Notes: generated by a model from the sequence alone, not told the origin. Positions 26,201 to 36,116 are shown, numbered from the stretch's first letter. The stretch is 64,000 nucleotides of DNA from Malus domestica (GCF_042453785.1 NC_091677.1:8093501-8157500); one strand, 5' to 3'. Program-made: numbers and translations.

Positions 26201-26902
26201 AACAAAATTCAAAAACCCTAATTTATGTCTAGATGAATAATGAAAAGAAAAAATAGAAATAAGAAAGTGTATACCTTTGAATTGGAATAGAGCAAAGGGT
26301 GGGATATATGATAAGAGGAACAGTGACACGTGATATTGGCACGGCTCAATCAAAAAGCCGAGCTCAAGCACTTTGAGAGCACTGTTTTCTTATTGAACCG
26401 GACCAATATCCCGTTCAAACTGATCCCAATCCATCTCTTTCTTTGGCTTCCATTCCATGCATCTTTTCATATAATAGGCTACAAAAACAAACATATCATT
26501 TTCATCTTTACACAAAACAAAACTTGGAGTGAAAACAAAAAGCTAATGATTTTCGCACTTCCACTTTCTCCTTCCGGACTCTTCACCTCGTTTCAGTCCC
26601 AGACAAAAAGGGCTGAGTATAGAACAAGAAGCACGAGTGCAAAAATCACTTCCCGAAGAAAAAGATTGGAAGTATATGAACTTACATTATGTACAAAACC
26701 AACAAAATAAAGAGTTTAATATGGGTTGAAAAATAGACAAAACATAAAAACTAGGTTGTAGAAATTACCGCTTATAAATTGATACGAGCTTGGAACAATA
26801 ACTGACAGAAAATATGAAAGGAGAAGAAAGGAGGTAATTTGGAAATGGGGCAATGGGTGGAGAGAACAACTTAAACATATTAATAATGCAGGAAGAACAG
26901 AA

Positions 26903-26940
<38 letters not shown>

Positions 26941-28309
26941 ATGTATGTCTCTTCAACAAAGGGAGGTGGCTACCAGCCAGTTACTAGTGGTGGTAGCATT
27001 GAAGAAGTTGCATTAAAATTTACAACCACCTTGCAACAAAGGAAGTTGGGAATATTAATTTTGAACAAGGTACAAGAATCTTTGAAGAAAAAGAAAGTAA
27101 GAAAATAAAAATAGGTTCACGGGCACAAATCTGGGGCTTTTAATTTGAGCATTTATGGATGATGGGGTAGGGGAAGAAGAGATGTTCGTTCTGTTCAATC
27201 CGCATTTATGTTATTTGGTATCAAACATAGAGAACCTTTTTTTTGTTTCGGGACGTTCTGGTTTGGTTTGGTTTCTGTCTCGTAGGTTTTTTTGGTTCTA
27301 TTCAAAACCCCTTTCACCGCCATCACTGCATATTTTTCTTCAACAGTGTTTTTAAAGGTCTCTGCAATATGGGGGCATTGATTAACTTTGTAGGCGCTAG
27401 GTAGTAGAGTAGCTATATACAGGTGACATACCATGCCATGCGTTTTTATGTTTAGGTTGCAGCACTGAAAGTTGAAATTTGAAACCCTAATTCTAATTGT
27501 CAATTCGTGCCATCATTTTGGGGAATTACTGTTCGGCTTTGGCGTTTGGAAATTGAGACCCAGTACTGAATTTTCACACACGATAAGGTACTCGGTTAGC
27601 ATCATACCCCATTGCCATATCGTGTAGGTGAGAGGTCAGAGATGGAAAAAAGTTGGTCCGCAATTTTCAAAAGTTTTATGGGCAACTTCGTATGGAAGGG
27701 ACTTGCCAAAAGATTGATGAGACAAGTTGCATGAATAGTTATCGTATAGTACCGAAATACAGCCACATAATATAACAATTGACACGCATAATATATGTCA
27801 TACTACCACACAATTAATTTTTTGATTTGCACCTGTCAAGTTTATTAAAAAAAATTAATTAATATTGACTAATGAGACATTAACACCAAAAGATTGATGA
27901 GGATGATTTACAGTGTTGCACTTACCATGCTTGATTGGGGTTTTTCTATATAACTGGTTGTATTTTTGTTTTTTATCTCTCACATCACATGAAAGAGAAA
28001 GAAAAAAATATGACACACGTTTTATATATTCGCATGTTTCTTGTGATAGAGTTATGTTAGAATGTGGACGACATTGTGGAGTACTCTATAAAATATATGA
28101 ATTTTGGTAAGATGCAATGAGGTGCGTTAAAAAATGTGAAACATGCCATGTGCGGTCATTTTAAGATAGAGATATTGAGAGATTAAGTGACAATGTCTTG
28201 ATGTCGTTAAACATCATTCAATAGCGGGGCCCTTTTATGGTAAGAGGAAGGGTCGAGATTAAGTTAAGATTAAAACTCCGAAATATCTCAAAGTCTTGAT
28301 CTTTGGTAG
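23300..28309. other. 5 kb AT-rich intergenic region
   Basis: No gene is supported. The region includes a CAC/CAT-rich low-complexity block at about 24795-24915 and a (GA)15 run at 26907-26937. A reading frame of 126 codons at 26330-26710 has no recognisable domain. Confidence 0.4.
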
Positions 28310-28314
28310 AATTT

Positions 28315-29255
28315 TGTAGACATCGAAATTTCGGTAAATAAATGTTGACCGATAAATCAAAGTGTCAACGCTCATGTATTACATAAATTTTACACGTAGC
28401 GTGTGACTCAACGAAAATTGAAATGAGTTGGAAAAGTCATCAAATAGGACACGTGTCAACACCTGGCAGAAACGACTTATTTCATCTGGGATATTATATT
28501 CAAAGTTAGGCCTTGGAAAATTCTATAAATACAAGCCCATTTCATTCATTTAAGGAGGAACCAATTCATATTACACCTTGAAGCTCTGAAGCTCTGAAAC
28601 TCTGAAGCTCTCAAGCATCCAGGTTTCCGAAGAATCAAGAAAGCTCTCTTCGTTCTTCGTTCATCGTTCATCCAAGATCAAGCCCCAACGGCCCTTTGGA
28701 TCAACAATCATCCACCAATTCAAGATCAAGCCCCGACGGCTCTTGAAGAAAGCACCATCGTTCATCATCCGTTCATCCAAGATCAAGCCCCAACGGCCCT
28801 TTGGATCAACAACGTCGACAAATCCACACACATCCAACCGTTCTTCAAGATTAAGCCCAAAAGCCCTTGAAGATCTGTTCATCACTGTTTCTTCAAGATC
28901 AAGCCCAAAAGCCCTTGAAGATCCGCTCATCACCGTTATTCAAGATCAAGCCTCAAACGGCCCTTGAAGAAACATTCATCCTCAAGATCAAGCCCCAACG
29001 GCTCCTTGAAGATCCGCTCAAATCCACCTTCAAAGATCAAGCCCACGGCCCTTTGAAGAAACTTCCAAACAATTCATCCAAGATCAAGCCCCGACGGCCC
29101 TTGGATCAATGAAACATCCATAAATCAACACCTTACGGAGATTGAATCAGAGGATCAAAATAGAGAGAGATTGTAACCCAAAATCATCAAACACAAATAT
29201 TTGTTTGTGCGCGTTGTTCTTGTCTCATTCGTTTCAGGAATTTTCCGTGTTCACA
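28315..29255 (+). repeat. 5' LTR
   Basis: It is 941 bp long. TATAAAT at 28524-28530 is the likely core promoter. From about 28672 to 29105 it consists of nine imperfect units of 32-50 bp, each with CAAGATCAAGCC followed by ACGGCCCTTG(A/G). Several units can form a short stem (GATCAAGCC with GGCCCTTGGATC). Confidence 0.92.
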
Positions 29256-29258
29256 AAT

Positions 29259-29276
29259 TGGCACGCCCGGTGGGAC
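29259..29276 (+). other. Primer-binding site
   Basis: TGGCACGCCCGGTGGGAC starts 3 bases after the LTR end, where plant LTR elements carry an 18-base tRNA complement. I have not assigned the tRNA. Confidence 0.7.
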
Positions 29277-29334
29277 AATCTCTGCCTCTCATCTCTTTAT
29301 CCGTTCAAGAAATTCAAGCGCACTTCCAAAATTA

Positions 29335-31992
29335 ATGGCATCAAGGAAGGCTCAAACTGTTCCCGCAACCGGCGCAAAGAACAAAAGCGTCCTCGTCGCA
29401 ACTGGTGTCACTTTGGGCATCACGACTCGAAGCATGGCAATAGCTACTTCTGCCACCTCTTTCACCTCTGCATCAACTCTGCCAAGGGAACAAAAGCACC
29501 CAAGGCACGAGCCTTTGATCACCTTAGCCTCACTAAGGGCACCAAGGGGGGAAAGCCCAAGGAAATACTCCGAATCCATGCTCTCCGATGCCGATTCAAG
29601 CGACAGTTCAGCCATGCAAGTCATGACCATTGGAGCAACTTCAATCGATGAGCAGCTGGCTCAAATGAATGAAGCAATCACAAGGCTAACCCGAACTGTG
29701 GAAGAAAAAGACTTGCAAATTGCAGCACTAGTCAACCGACTGGAGGCGCAGGACGGCGATAAACCCGACCCAGAGGATGATCCACTAAAGGGAGGAGCTG
29801 GCGGAGACGAAGAACCCCCAATGAAGAAAATCGATGGGAAGCCGGAGCCAGACCAAGCAGCGGCACTCATGGGATCTCTTTCTATCCAGCAGCTGCAGGA
29901 GATGATCACCAACACCATCAAAGCACAGTACGAAGGGAGCTCACATACCTCTTTGTTCTACTCGAAGCCCTATTCCAAGAAGATTGATGCCCTAAGGATG
30001 CCAAGGGGTTATCAACCACCAAAGTTCATGCAGTTTGATGGAAAAGGAAACCCAAAGCAGCACGTTGCACATTTCGTCGAAACTTGCAACAACGCGGGAA
30101 CGGAGGGAGACTACCTCGCCAAGCAGTTTGTGCGCTTGCTGAAAGGAAATGCCTTTGAGTGGTACACGGACTTAGAGCCTGAGTCCATCAACAGTTGGGA
30201 GCAATTAGAGCGGGAATTCCTCAACCGCTTTTACAGCACCCGTCGCACTGTGAGCATGCTAGAGCTAACAAGCACAAAGCAGTGGAAGGACGAGCCAGTC
30301 ATTGACTACATCAACAGATGGCGCACTCTAAGCCTCGACTGTAAAGACAGGCTCTCGGAAACCTCTTCAATCGAGATGTGCATCCAAGGCATGCAATGGG
30401 GTTTGCAATACATCCTTCAAGGCATTAAACCGCGGACCTTCGAGGAATTGGCCACTCGCGCCCATGACATGGAGTTGAGCATCGCCCATCATGGGAAGAA
30501 AGAACCGATCGCCGATTACAAGAACGACAAAGTTCTTGGGACAAAGGTGGAAAAGGCTGCATGGAAACCCACCAAGGAAGCGATGACGGTCAACACATCT
30601 CCCGTCAAAATATCCACACGAGGCAAGGCGATTCAAGCCGAAGGCTTTCGTGATCAAGAGATGCGTAGACGCACTTTGAAGGAGCTTGAGGAGAAAACTT
30701 ATCCATTCCCCGACTCTGATGTGGTTGCCATGTTAGAAGACCTGTTGGGCAAGAAGGTGATCAGTTTGCCTGAGTGCAGACGGCCGGAAGAGATGAATCG
30801 TACCGATAACCCAAGATACTGTAAATTCCACCGCTTCATCAGTCATCCAACGGAAAAGTGCTTCGTACTAAAAGATCTCATCCTGAAGCTAGCACAACAA
30901 GGGGAAATCGAGCTTGACCTCGAAGACACGGCTGCGGCACACACTACTACTATCGTGTTTGAATCACTCGATCCTGTGCATCTCCGAAGCATGCATGATC
31001 ATTCCCGTCAATGTTCAAGTCACATGGCACCTCCTACACAACCATCACCGGGGGCAAGCAACCAAGATGCATCTACTGGTGATAAGAAAGGGTGGACATC
31101 GGTGACCTACAAAAAAACGAGGAAGCCAAGACCACAAGCCATAAGGCCAAAAGATAAGCCTAAACCCGCCCTTCGAACTTCAGTCTTCGAAAGGCTGAAT
31201 TATTCAAAACCTAGAATTGCAGCACTTGATCGCATCAGTGGTCGAGACCAAACTTCCGTCTTCAAAAGGCTTGAGACGCCAACACCTCAAAGATCAGTCT
31301 TTGAAAGGTTATCAAAACCCAAGAAACAAAGCGGCACAGCTAGATCTCCTCCGCAACGGTCGGCTTTGGACAGACTTGAAGAAACTAAGAAGCCTTCTAG
31401 AAACAGGAAGACAACACCAAAGGGAGAGAAGCTCGACAGTCTAACAGGAAAAGACGATGTTCAAAGCTTGATTCCTTCAAGGATGAAGCGCCAAGCAACT
31501 TTGGAAGTCGACACAAAAGGACCACTGAAGGTAAGGAGGCGCACCATCATCTACACCGGCCAACCTTCACGGCAACAAACCCAAGAGGACCGCACTGAAG
31601 AGAAGGCCCAAGAAGACAAAGAAGACGAAATCCTGGAAGAAGACGTCACTTTCAGCTCTGTCAACTCAAAATTTTCACCTCAATCGCCGGGGGCATGCTC
31701 CAAAAACATGCCAGTCAAGCCGAGTGAAGTTGAAAGATGGACTTATGTCACTCCGAAGAAATTGCACAAGAAGCATATGTCTTCTCCACAAGCTCACCAA
31801 TGGGAAAGGGGGCAAAACAGCTTCTGTTCACCTCTAGAACAATGTGAAAGTGTTGGAGATAATGAAACTTTGACACGAAGTTCATCCATCCCCATCACGA
31901 TGCGTGACATCTTCCCAGAAGACTTCTTCAACTACTCAGTCAAGGCTCCTTGCTATGAAGATTGCGAGGAACGACTCTCTCAGATTGCTTGA
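29335..31992 (+). CDS. Retrotransposon Gag, 885 aa
   Basis: This is an open frame without stops. It starts with a Ser/Thr/Ala-rich N-terminus. A retrotransposon gag domain spans about residues 220-380 and is marked by PPKFMQFDGKGNPKQHVAHF, GNAFEWYTDLEPESINSWEQ, FLNRFYSTRRTVSMLEL and DEPVIDYINRWR. A Cys/His block, YCKFHRFISHPTEKCFVLKD, replaces a classical CCHC knuckle, as in Tat-type Gag. The C-terminal third is basic and repetitive: SVFERL or SALDRL recurs about six times around residues 620-700. Gag would form the particle that packages the RNA. No protease or pol frame follows. An intact Gag in a pol-less element suggests it has been kept, or that the insertion is young. Confidence 0.9.
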   Translation: MASRKAQTVPATGAKNKSVLVATGVTLGITTRSMAIATSATSFTSASTLPREQKHPRHEPLITLASLRAPRGESPRKYSESMLSDADSSDSSAMQVMTIGATSIDEQLAQMNEAITRLTRTVEEKDLQIAALVNRLEAQDGDKPDPEDDPLKGGAGGDEEPPMKKIDGKPEPDQAAALMGSLSIQQLQEMITNTIKAQYEGSSHTSLFYSKPYSKKIDALRMPRGYQPPKFMQFDGKGNPKQHVAHFVETCNNAGTEGDYLAKQFVRLLKGNAFEWYTDLEPESINSWEQLEREFLNRFYSTRRTVSMLELTSTKQWKDEPVIDYINRWRTLSLDCKDRLSETSSIEMCIQGMQWGLQYILQGIKPRTFEELATRAHDMELSIAHHGKKEPIADYKNDKVLGTKVEKAAWKPTKEAMTVNTSPVKISTRGKAIQAEGFRDQEMRRRTLKELEEKTYPFPDSDVVAMLEDLLGKKVISLPECRRPEEMNRTDNPRYCKFHRFISHPTEKCFVLKDLILKLAQQGEIELDLEDTAAAHTTTIVFESLDPVHLRSMHDHSRQCSSHMAPPTQPSPGASNQDASTGDKKGWTSVTYKKTRKPRPQAIRPKDKPKPALRTSVFERLNYSKPRIAALDRISGRDQTSVFKRLETPTPQRSVFERLSKPKKQSGTARSPPQRSALDRLEETKKPSRNRKTTPKGEKLDSLTGKDDVQSLIPSRMKRQATLEVDTKGPLKVRRRTIIYTGQPSRQQTQEDRTEEKAQEDKEDEILEEDVTFSSVNSKFSPQSPGACSKNMPVKPSEVERWTYVTPKKLHKKHMSSPQAHQWERGQNSFCSPLEQCESVGDNETLTRSSSIPITMRDIFPEDFFNYSVKAPCYEDCEERLSQIA

Positions 31993-32235
31993 TGAACCAA
32001 AGCTCCTTGTTCGCATGAGCCTAAACTGCACGAACCAATGCTCCTTGTTCGCACGAGCCTAAACTGCACGAACCAAACGCTCCTGGTCTGCACGAGCATA
32101 AAAGGCAACACCAACGCTCCTGGTCTGCATGAGCATAAAAGGCGACACTAACGCTCATTGCCTGCACGAGCTAAAACTGCAACACGGCACCAAATGCTCC
32201 TTGTCTGCACGAGTTGAAACTGCAAATGGCACCAA
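31993..32235 (+). repeat. Tandem ~42 bp repeats after gag
   Basis: Five to six imperfect units carry GCTCCT(T/G)GT(T/C)(C/T)GCACGAGC followed by an AAACTGCA or AAAAGGC spacer. The inner part (GCTC ... GAGC) is self-complementary, so each unit may form a small stem-loop in the RNA. Confidence 0.8.
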
Positions 32236-32456
32236 AAGAAAATACCAAGAAAAAAAAATGTATTTTGAACTACGTTACGACTTGATCTCTTCTTTGGAGG
32301 GGTACGTAGGCAGCTCGAATGTTCAATTTTTCGAGTTCAGTCACATCAAAATTAAAAAAAAAAAAAAAGAATAAATGTTTTATTAAAGAATGTCAATTTT
32401 ATTACAAATTTATTCTGTTAAGAAAAATTTGCAATTTTCTTTGTACAGTTTCTTCG

Positions 32457-32492
<36 letters not shown>

Positions 32493-32554
32493 TACAATTT
32501 CTTCAAAAGAAAAAAGGAAAAAAGGAAATATATATATATATGTGTGTGTGTGTA
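32457..32554. repeat. Poly-A tract and TA/TG microsatellite
   Basis: A run of 34 A at 32457-32490 is followed by an A-rich stretch and then (TA)n(TG)n to 32554. It sits directly before the host-derived segment and could mark a template-switch or old poly-A junction. Confidence 0.8.
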
Positions 32555-32559
32555 GGCCC

Positions 32560-32870
32560 AGCAGTAACAAAAGGCACCAGCCCAGGCTCGGTTCTCTCTC
32601 GGTCCGTACACCCCTCAAGCCCAACATCGTCAAGCTCCACGTGGTGCGTGGCGAATGGGTAGGCATGGCCGTCATCGGAGTTCCAGTGAAGCTCGGCGCC
32701 GTTGCCGGAGCATGGAGGAGCCATCCGGCGCCGCTGAGCGAGTCGAGTCCGTTAGAAGACATCACAGGTCCCATTTTGAGGCGGTGCTACACTTCTAGAC
32801 CTCCGTACCTCACCACTTGCCACCCGCGCTCTCTCTCTCCTTTTTGGTTTCACAAATTTCAGGTATAAGA
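32560..32870. other. GC-rich segment, probably captured host sequence, unidentified
   Basis: The base composition jumps from A-rich to GC-rich and the minus strand is open over about 100 codons in two frames. It ends next to a GA-rich leader that precedes the malic enzyme ATG. It could be the malic enzyme 5' UTR, a fifth captured fragment, or both. I do not recognise a protein in it. Confidence 0.4.
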
Positions 32871-32947
32871 GAGAGAGACAGAGAGAAGGAGTCAAGCAAG
32901 GAGAGCTCATCGATCCTAAAGACTCTCCCCTTCACAAATCCGTCGCC

Positions 32948-34008
32948 ATGATGTCCTTGAATAGAAGCTGTTTTCTGGGGAAACCGGGCATTGCTGGGTC
33001 TTCAAGCCCATTCTCTCAGAGCCAGAAGAGGCGGTCAACGTCGCTAAAAGTGGTGGCTGTGGTCCCAAAAGTCCGGACAAGCGACCGAAACGGTAGCGTT
33101 ATGATGGAGAACCCATTGCAGGACGTGAAGGCCGAATCCGAGGTGTTTGAGCTGAAATCTACCGTCCATGGTGGGGTACAAGACGTGTACGGTGAGGATA
33201 CTGCCACCGAGGACCAACTCGTCACGCCCTGGAGTGTCTCGGTTGCTAGTGGATATACATTGATACGATCTCCACACCACAACAAAGGTCTTGCTTTCAC
33301 AAAGAAAGAGAGAGATGCCCACTACTTGCGTGGTCTTCTTCCCCCAATTGTTATTTCTCAAGAACTTCAGGTTAAGAAAATGATCAACAGTATCCGTCAG
33401 TATCAAGTTCCACTGCAGAAGTATATCGCTATGATTGATCTTCAGGGGAGAAATGAAAAGCTATTCTACAAGCTTCTTATTGAACATGTTGAGGAATTAC
33501 TTCCGGTTGTCTATACTCCTACTGTCGGTGAAACTTGCCAGAAATATGGAAGCATCTTTACGCAACCACAGGGTCTTTTCATAAGTTTGAAAGAAAAATG
33601 CAAGATTCTTGAAGTATTAAGGAACTGGCCTGAGAAGAATATTCAAGTCATTGTTGTCACTGATGGAGAACGGATCCTAGGGCTTGGGGATCTTGGCTGT
33701 CATGGAATGGGTATTCCTGTGGGTAAACTTGCTCTATACACGGCACTTGGAGGAGTTCGTCCTTCTGCTTGCTTGCCTGTAACCATTGATGTTGGTACAA
33801 ACAATGAGAAGCTGTTGAATGATGAGTTCTACATAGGGCTGAGGCAAAAGAGGGCTACTGGGCAGGAATATGCCGAACTCCTACAAGAGTTCATGACTGC
33901 AGTCAAGCAGAATTACGGGGAGAAAGTTCTCGTTCAGTTTGAAAACTTTGCAAACCATAATGCGTTTGAACTGCTTGCAAAGTATGCCTCAACTCATCTT
34001 GTTTTTGA
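32948..34008 (+). pseudogene. NADP-ME: Captured chloroplast NADP-malic enzyme cDNA fragment
   Basis: The frame starts with a Ser/Arg-rich chloroplast transit peptide (about 1-60, with [20 protein letters not shown]). It continues into the malic enzyme N-terminal domain. Key motifs are [29 protein letters not shown] with the catalytic Tyr near residue 189, [14 protein letters not shown] (237-250) and [16 protein letters not shown]. It breaks at THLVF, just before the FNDDIQGT motif that opens the NAD(P)-binding domain. The intact enzyme decarboxylates malate to pyruvate, making NADPH and CO2. Plant NADP-ME genes have many introns; none is present here, so the template was a spliced RNA. The fragment lacks the cofactor domain, so the encoded protein could not be an active enzyme. 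Its coding frame is otherwise open. Confidence 0.9.
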
Positions 34009-34443
34009 ATGACGACGTCCACCAAAACGGCACCGTCTCAGACACCCCAGCAGAGCAATGCCAAGCCTGGTCTAAGGAAGCCCGTGTTCACCAAGGTCGA
34101 GTTGCTCAAGCCGGAGACCAGCGGCCACACGATCGTCGCCAAGGTCCTGGGCTCGAACCCTGTGCTGCAGAAGGGCCGATCGGTGTCGCAGCACCTTCGC
34201 CAGACTCGAATCTCTGAGTGCTTGATTGGGGACGAGACTGGGACCATTCTCTTCACTGCCAGGAACGATCAAGTTGACTTGATGAAGCCTGGTGCAACTG
34301 TAATTCTCCGCAATGCAAGGATTGACATGTTCAAGGGATCGATGAGGCTAGCAGTTGATAAATGGGGACGTATTGAGGTCACTGAACCTGCAAACTTTGT
34401 AGTCAAAGAGGACTCGACATCCGGAACTCCTCGCAGAAGCTGA
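34009..34443 (+). CDS. Captured OB-fold nucleic-acid-binding protein (At4g28440-like)
   Basis: A 144-codon open frame starts at its own ATG, fused directly to the malic enzyme fragment. It shows [60 protein letters not shown] and [13 protein letters not shown]. This matches the small plant single-domain OB-fold proteins related to the SOSS-B/hSSB family, which are ~150 residues long. The last ~15 residues are replaced by read-through into the next fragment (STSGTPRRS). There are no introns. The frame is intact and nearly full length, so it is the captured piece most likely to make a folded protein if transcribed. Its native C-terminus is missing. Confidence 0.8.
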   Translation: MTTSTKTAPSQTPQQSNAKPGLRKPVFTKVELLKPETSGHTIVAKVLGSNPVLQKGRSVSQHLRQTRISECLIGDETGTILFTARNDQVDLMKPGATVILRNARIDMFKGSMRLAVDKWGRIEVTEPANFVVKEDSTSGTPRRS

Positions 34444-34620
34444 CGTGCCGCCTCATCGCCTCCTCCGTGCTGATCTTCCTCGACGACCTCGAGTTCTCGT
34501 CCTTGATCGCCTCAGCGCAGAGCCCACAAATCCACCGGTCCTGGTGCCTCTCCTTCACCGTCGCTACGTATGCCGGCGTGCACTCCTCCGTCAAACCGCA
34601 GCAGTAGCACTTCACCTCCG
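34403..34620 (-). pseudogene. Captured DUF1677 protein fragment, antisense
   Basis: On the minus strand the frame gives EVKCYCCGLTEECTPAYVA, DRWICGLCAEAIKDE and [17 protein letters not shown]. This is the Cys-rich core of the plant DUF1677 family, whose function is unknown. The orientation is opposite to gag, malic enzyme and the OB-fold piece. The N-terminus is cut off where the RPB3 fragment begins, and the C-terminus is cut off at the OB-fold junction near 34410. Confidence 0.75.
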
Positions 34621-34703
34621 ACCGGGCCATGAGCATACGCTTCTCACGTGACTGCGACGCCTGCGACGGTGATGGACAGTGCGAGTTCTGCTCCGTCGAG
34701 TTT
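34611..34703 (+). pseudogene. NRPB3: Captured RPB3 (RNA polymerase II subunit) fragment
   Basis: The plus strand reads TSDRAMSIRFSRDCDACDG then DGQCEFCSVEF. This is the conserved Cys-rich zinc loop of the plant RPB3/NRPB3 subunit. After the Phe codon the similarity stops and unrelated sequence follows (HPPCCLDFVHPC). Only about 30 codons remain. It is the fourth recognised host gene in the element. The related Pol IV/V form cannot be excluded. Confidence 0.7.
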
Positions 34704-34782
34704 CATCCTCCATGCTGCCTCGACTTCGTCCATCCCTGCAAATTCCCCATCCCGTCATCAGAATTTATACAAAAAAAATATA

Positions 34783-35044
34783 ATTAAAAAAAAAAAAAAA
34801 AAAAAAAGGTGGTGGAGCAAAACAAAGTGGTGCTGTCACCACGTGAAAAAAAGGGGGTGCATCAGGCACCATGTGCAAAGAAAGAAAAAATAAATAAATA
34901 AAAAATAAAAGAATAAAAAAAAATATATATATAATAATTATAAAGTGTTTTGGGTGCTGGATCAACACCATTCTAAAAAAAAATATATATATATGTATAT
35001 AAAAAATGTTTAAACTTTGGTGCGGCTGGCACCATGATTAAAGT

Positions 35045-35081
<37 letters not shown>

Positions 35082-35280
35082 TTAAATTAAATTAAATTAA
35101 AATAAAAATTAAAAAATGTTTTATCGTTGGTGCGTCTGGCACCATGATTAAAAAAAAAAAAAAAAGCATTAAGAGAAATAAAAGTCCATTTTATTTATTT
35201 TTCTAGAAATTTTACATAAATTTGCATTATACATACATTTAATAAAAAAAAAAAAAATCAAATCAAATCAAATTTACAAG
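34783..35280. repeat. AT-rich block with recurrent GGTGC hairpins
   Basis: Poly-A tracts (about 34784-34807 and 35151-35165), (TA)n at 35047-35075 and an ATTAA pentamer repeat at 35075-35102 alternate with five short palindromes of the form GGTGC-5 nt-GCACC or close variants (34827, 34856, 34953, 35019, 35129). Confidence 0.75.
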
Positions 35281-35289
35281 AGGGGATCT

Positions 35290-35901
35290 TCAAGGACGAT
35301 CAGGTGGCGCCTCAGTACTTGGCGGAACCCCAGGAGAAGGAGGCACTGAAGGTTGATCATTTGAGGCTTCATTACGCGGTACAGCCCCAGAAGAAGAAGG
35401 CAAATGCTGCTGGAACAAACCCACAAACCTCTGATGATCAAGTAAAATCTGACCATCAGATTCCTGCATCTGGTCAATCTTCCTCTTCATGTTTGTCGCA
35501 TAGCTATGTGCGAGCTTATGCAACTGTTTATTCTCCTGCTTGAGCCCTCTAATCTCCTGTTTGAGACTCATCACTTCAGCCGCCAATGATTCAACTTGAC
35601 GGATTCGAGCAAATAGGCGTTGGGCCATATTAGACACAGAACCTGCACACTGCACACTGAGAGCCAGAGAATCCTTAACAGCCAACTCATCAGACCGTTT
35701 GGAAAGTAGTCTGTTATCTCTGGGAGTGACAAGGTTCCGGGCCACCACCGCAGCGGTCATATCATTCTTCACCACCGAATTCCCAACGGTAAGAGGACCA
35801 GTAGGGGATATGAAGGATGGGCGCCATATGTTGTCTGGAGAAGGCGGAACTGCCTCTTCACCAAGATTCAAGTCAAAACGACGGTCGGAGGGTCCAGACA
35901 T
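35290..35901 (-). CDS. Antisense ORF of the retroelement, coiled-coil protein
   Basis: A 203-codon frame on the minus strand starts at the Met of MSGPSDRRFDLNLGEEAVPP. A longer start at 35940 adds 13 residues. The middle has heptad Leu spacing (QVESLAAEVMSLKQEIRGLK, then ENKQLHKLAHSYATNMKRK), which predicts a coiled coil. The C-terminus is Pro/Ser-rich. Tat-branch Gypsy elements are known to carry extra antisense ORFs near the 3' LTR, and this one fits that position. Its role is unknown. FDLNLG resembles plant EAR repression motifs but does not meet the LxLxL or DLNxxP pattern. The frame is intact. Confidence 0.7.
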   Translation of the reverse strand: MSGPSDRRFDLNLGEEAVPPSPDNIWRPSFISPTGPLTVGNSVVKNDMTAAVVARNLVTPRDNRLLSKRSDELAVKDSLALSVQCAGSVSNMAQRLFARIRQVESLAAEVMSLKQEIRGLKQENKQLHKLAHSYATNMKRKIDQMQESDGQILLDHQRFVGLFQQHLPSSSGAVPRNEASNDQPSVPPSPGVPPSTEAPPDRP

Positions 35902-36116
35902 TTTCAAAGTGTTGAAGAAAGAAGAGATCGGACAAATCAAGATCTTAGAAGTGCAAGAAGGGAGTTTTCACAAGCGAAAATTCAAGTGTGCTTTGAAACG
36001 AACTGCATGCCTCTATAAAAATCAGCACTCAACGGGATTTCAGAGATCGAAGAGGCGAGCTCAGAATTCGAAGAGGCCATTCAAAAATCGAAGAGGCAAG
36101 CTCAGAAATCGGAGAA

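Noticed and set aside
26330-26710. 126-codon plus-strand frame
   Set aside because: No domain, no plausible promoter or splice context, and composition matches the AT-rich background.
28672-29105. Regularly spaced repeats resembling a CRISPR array
   Set aside because: Units are imperfect, variable in length, lack unique spacers and lie inside the LTR of a plant retrotransposon.
28743-29112. Short frames rich in SSRLSPKALED or QDQA(S/Q) repeats
   Set aside because: They are products of translating the LTR tandem repeat, found identically in both LTRs, and not genes.
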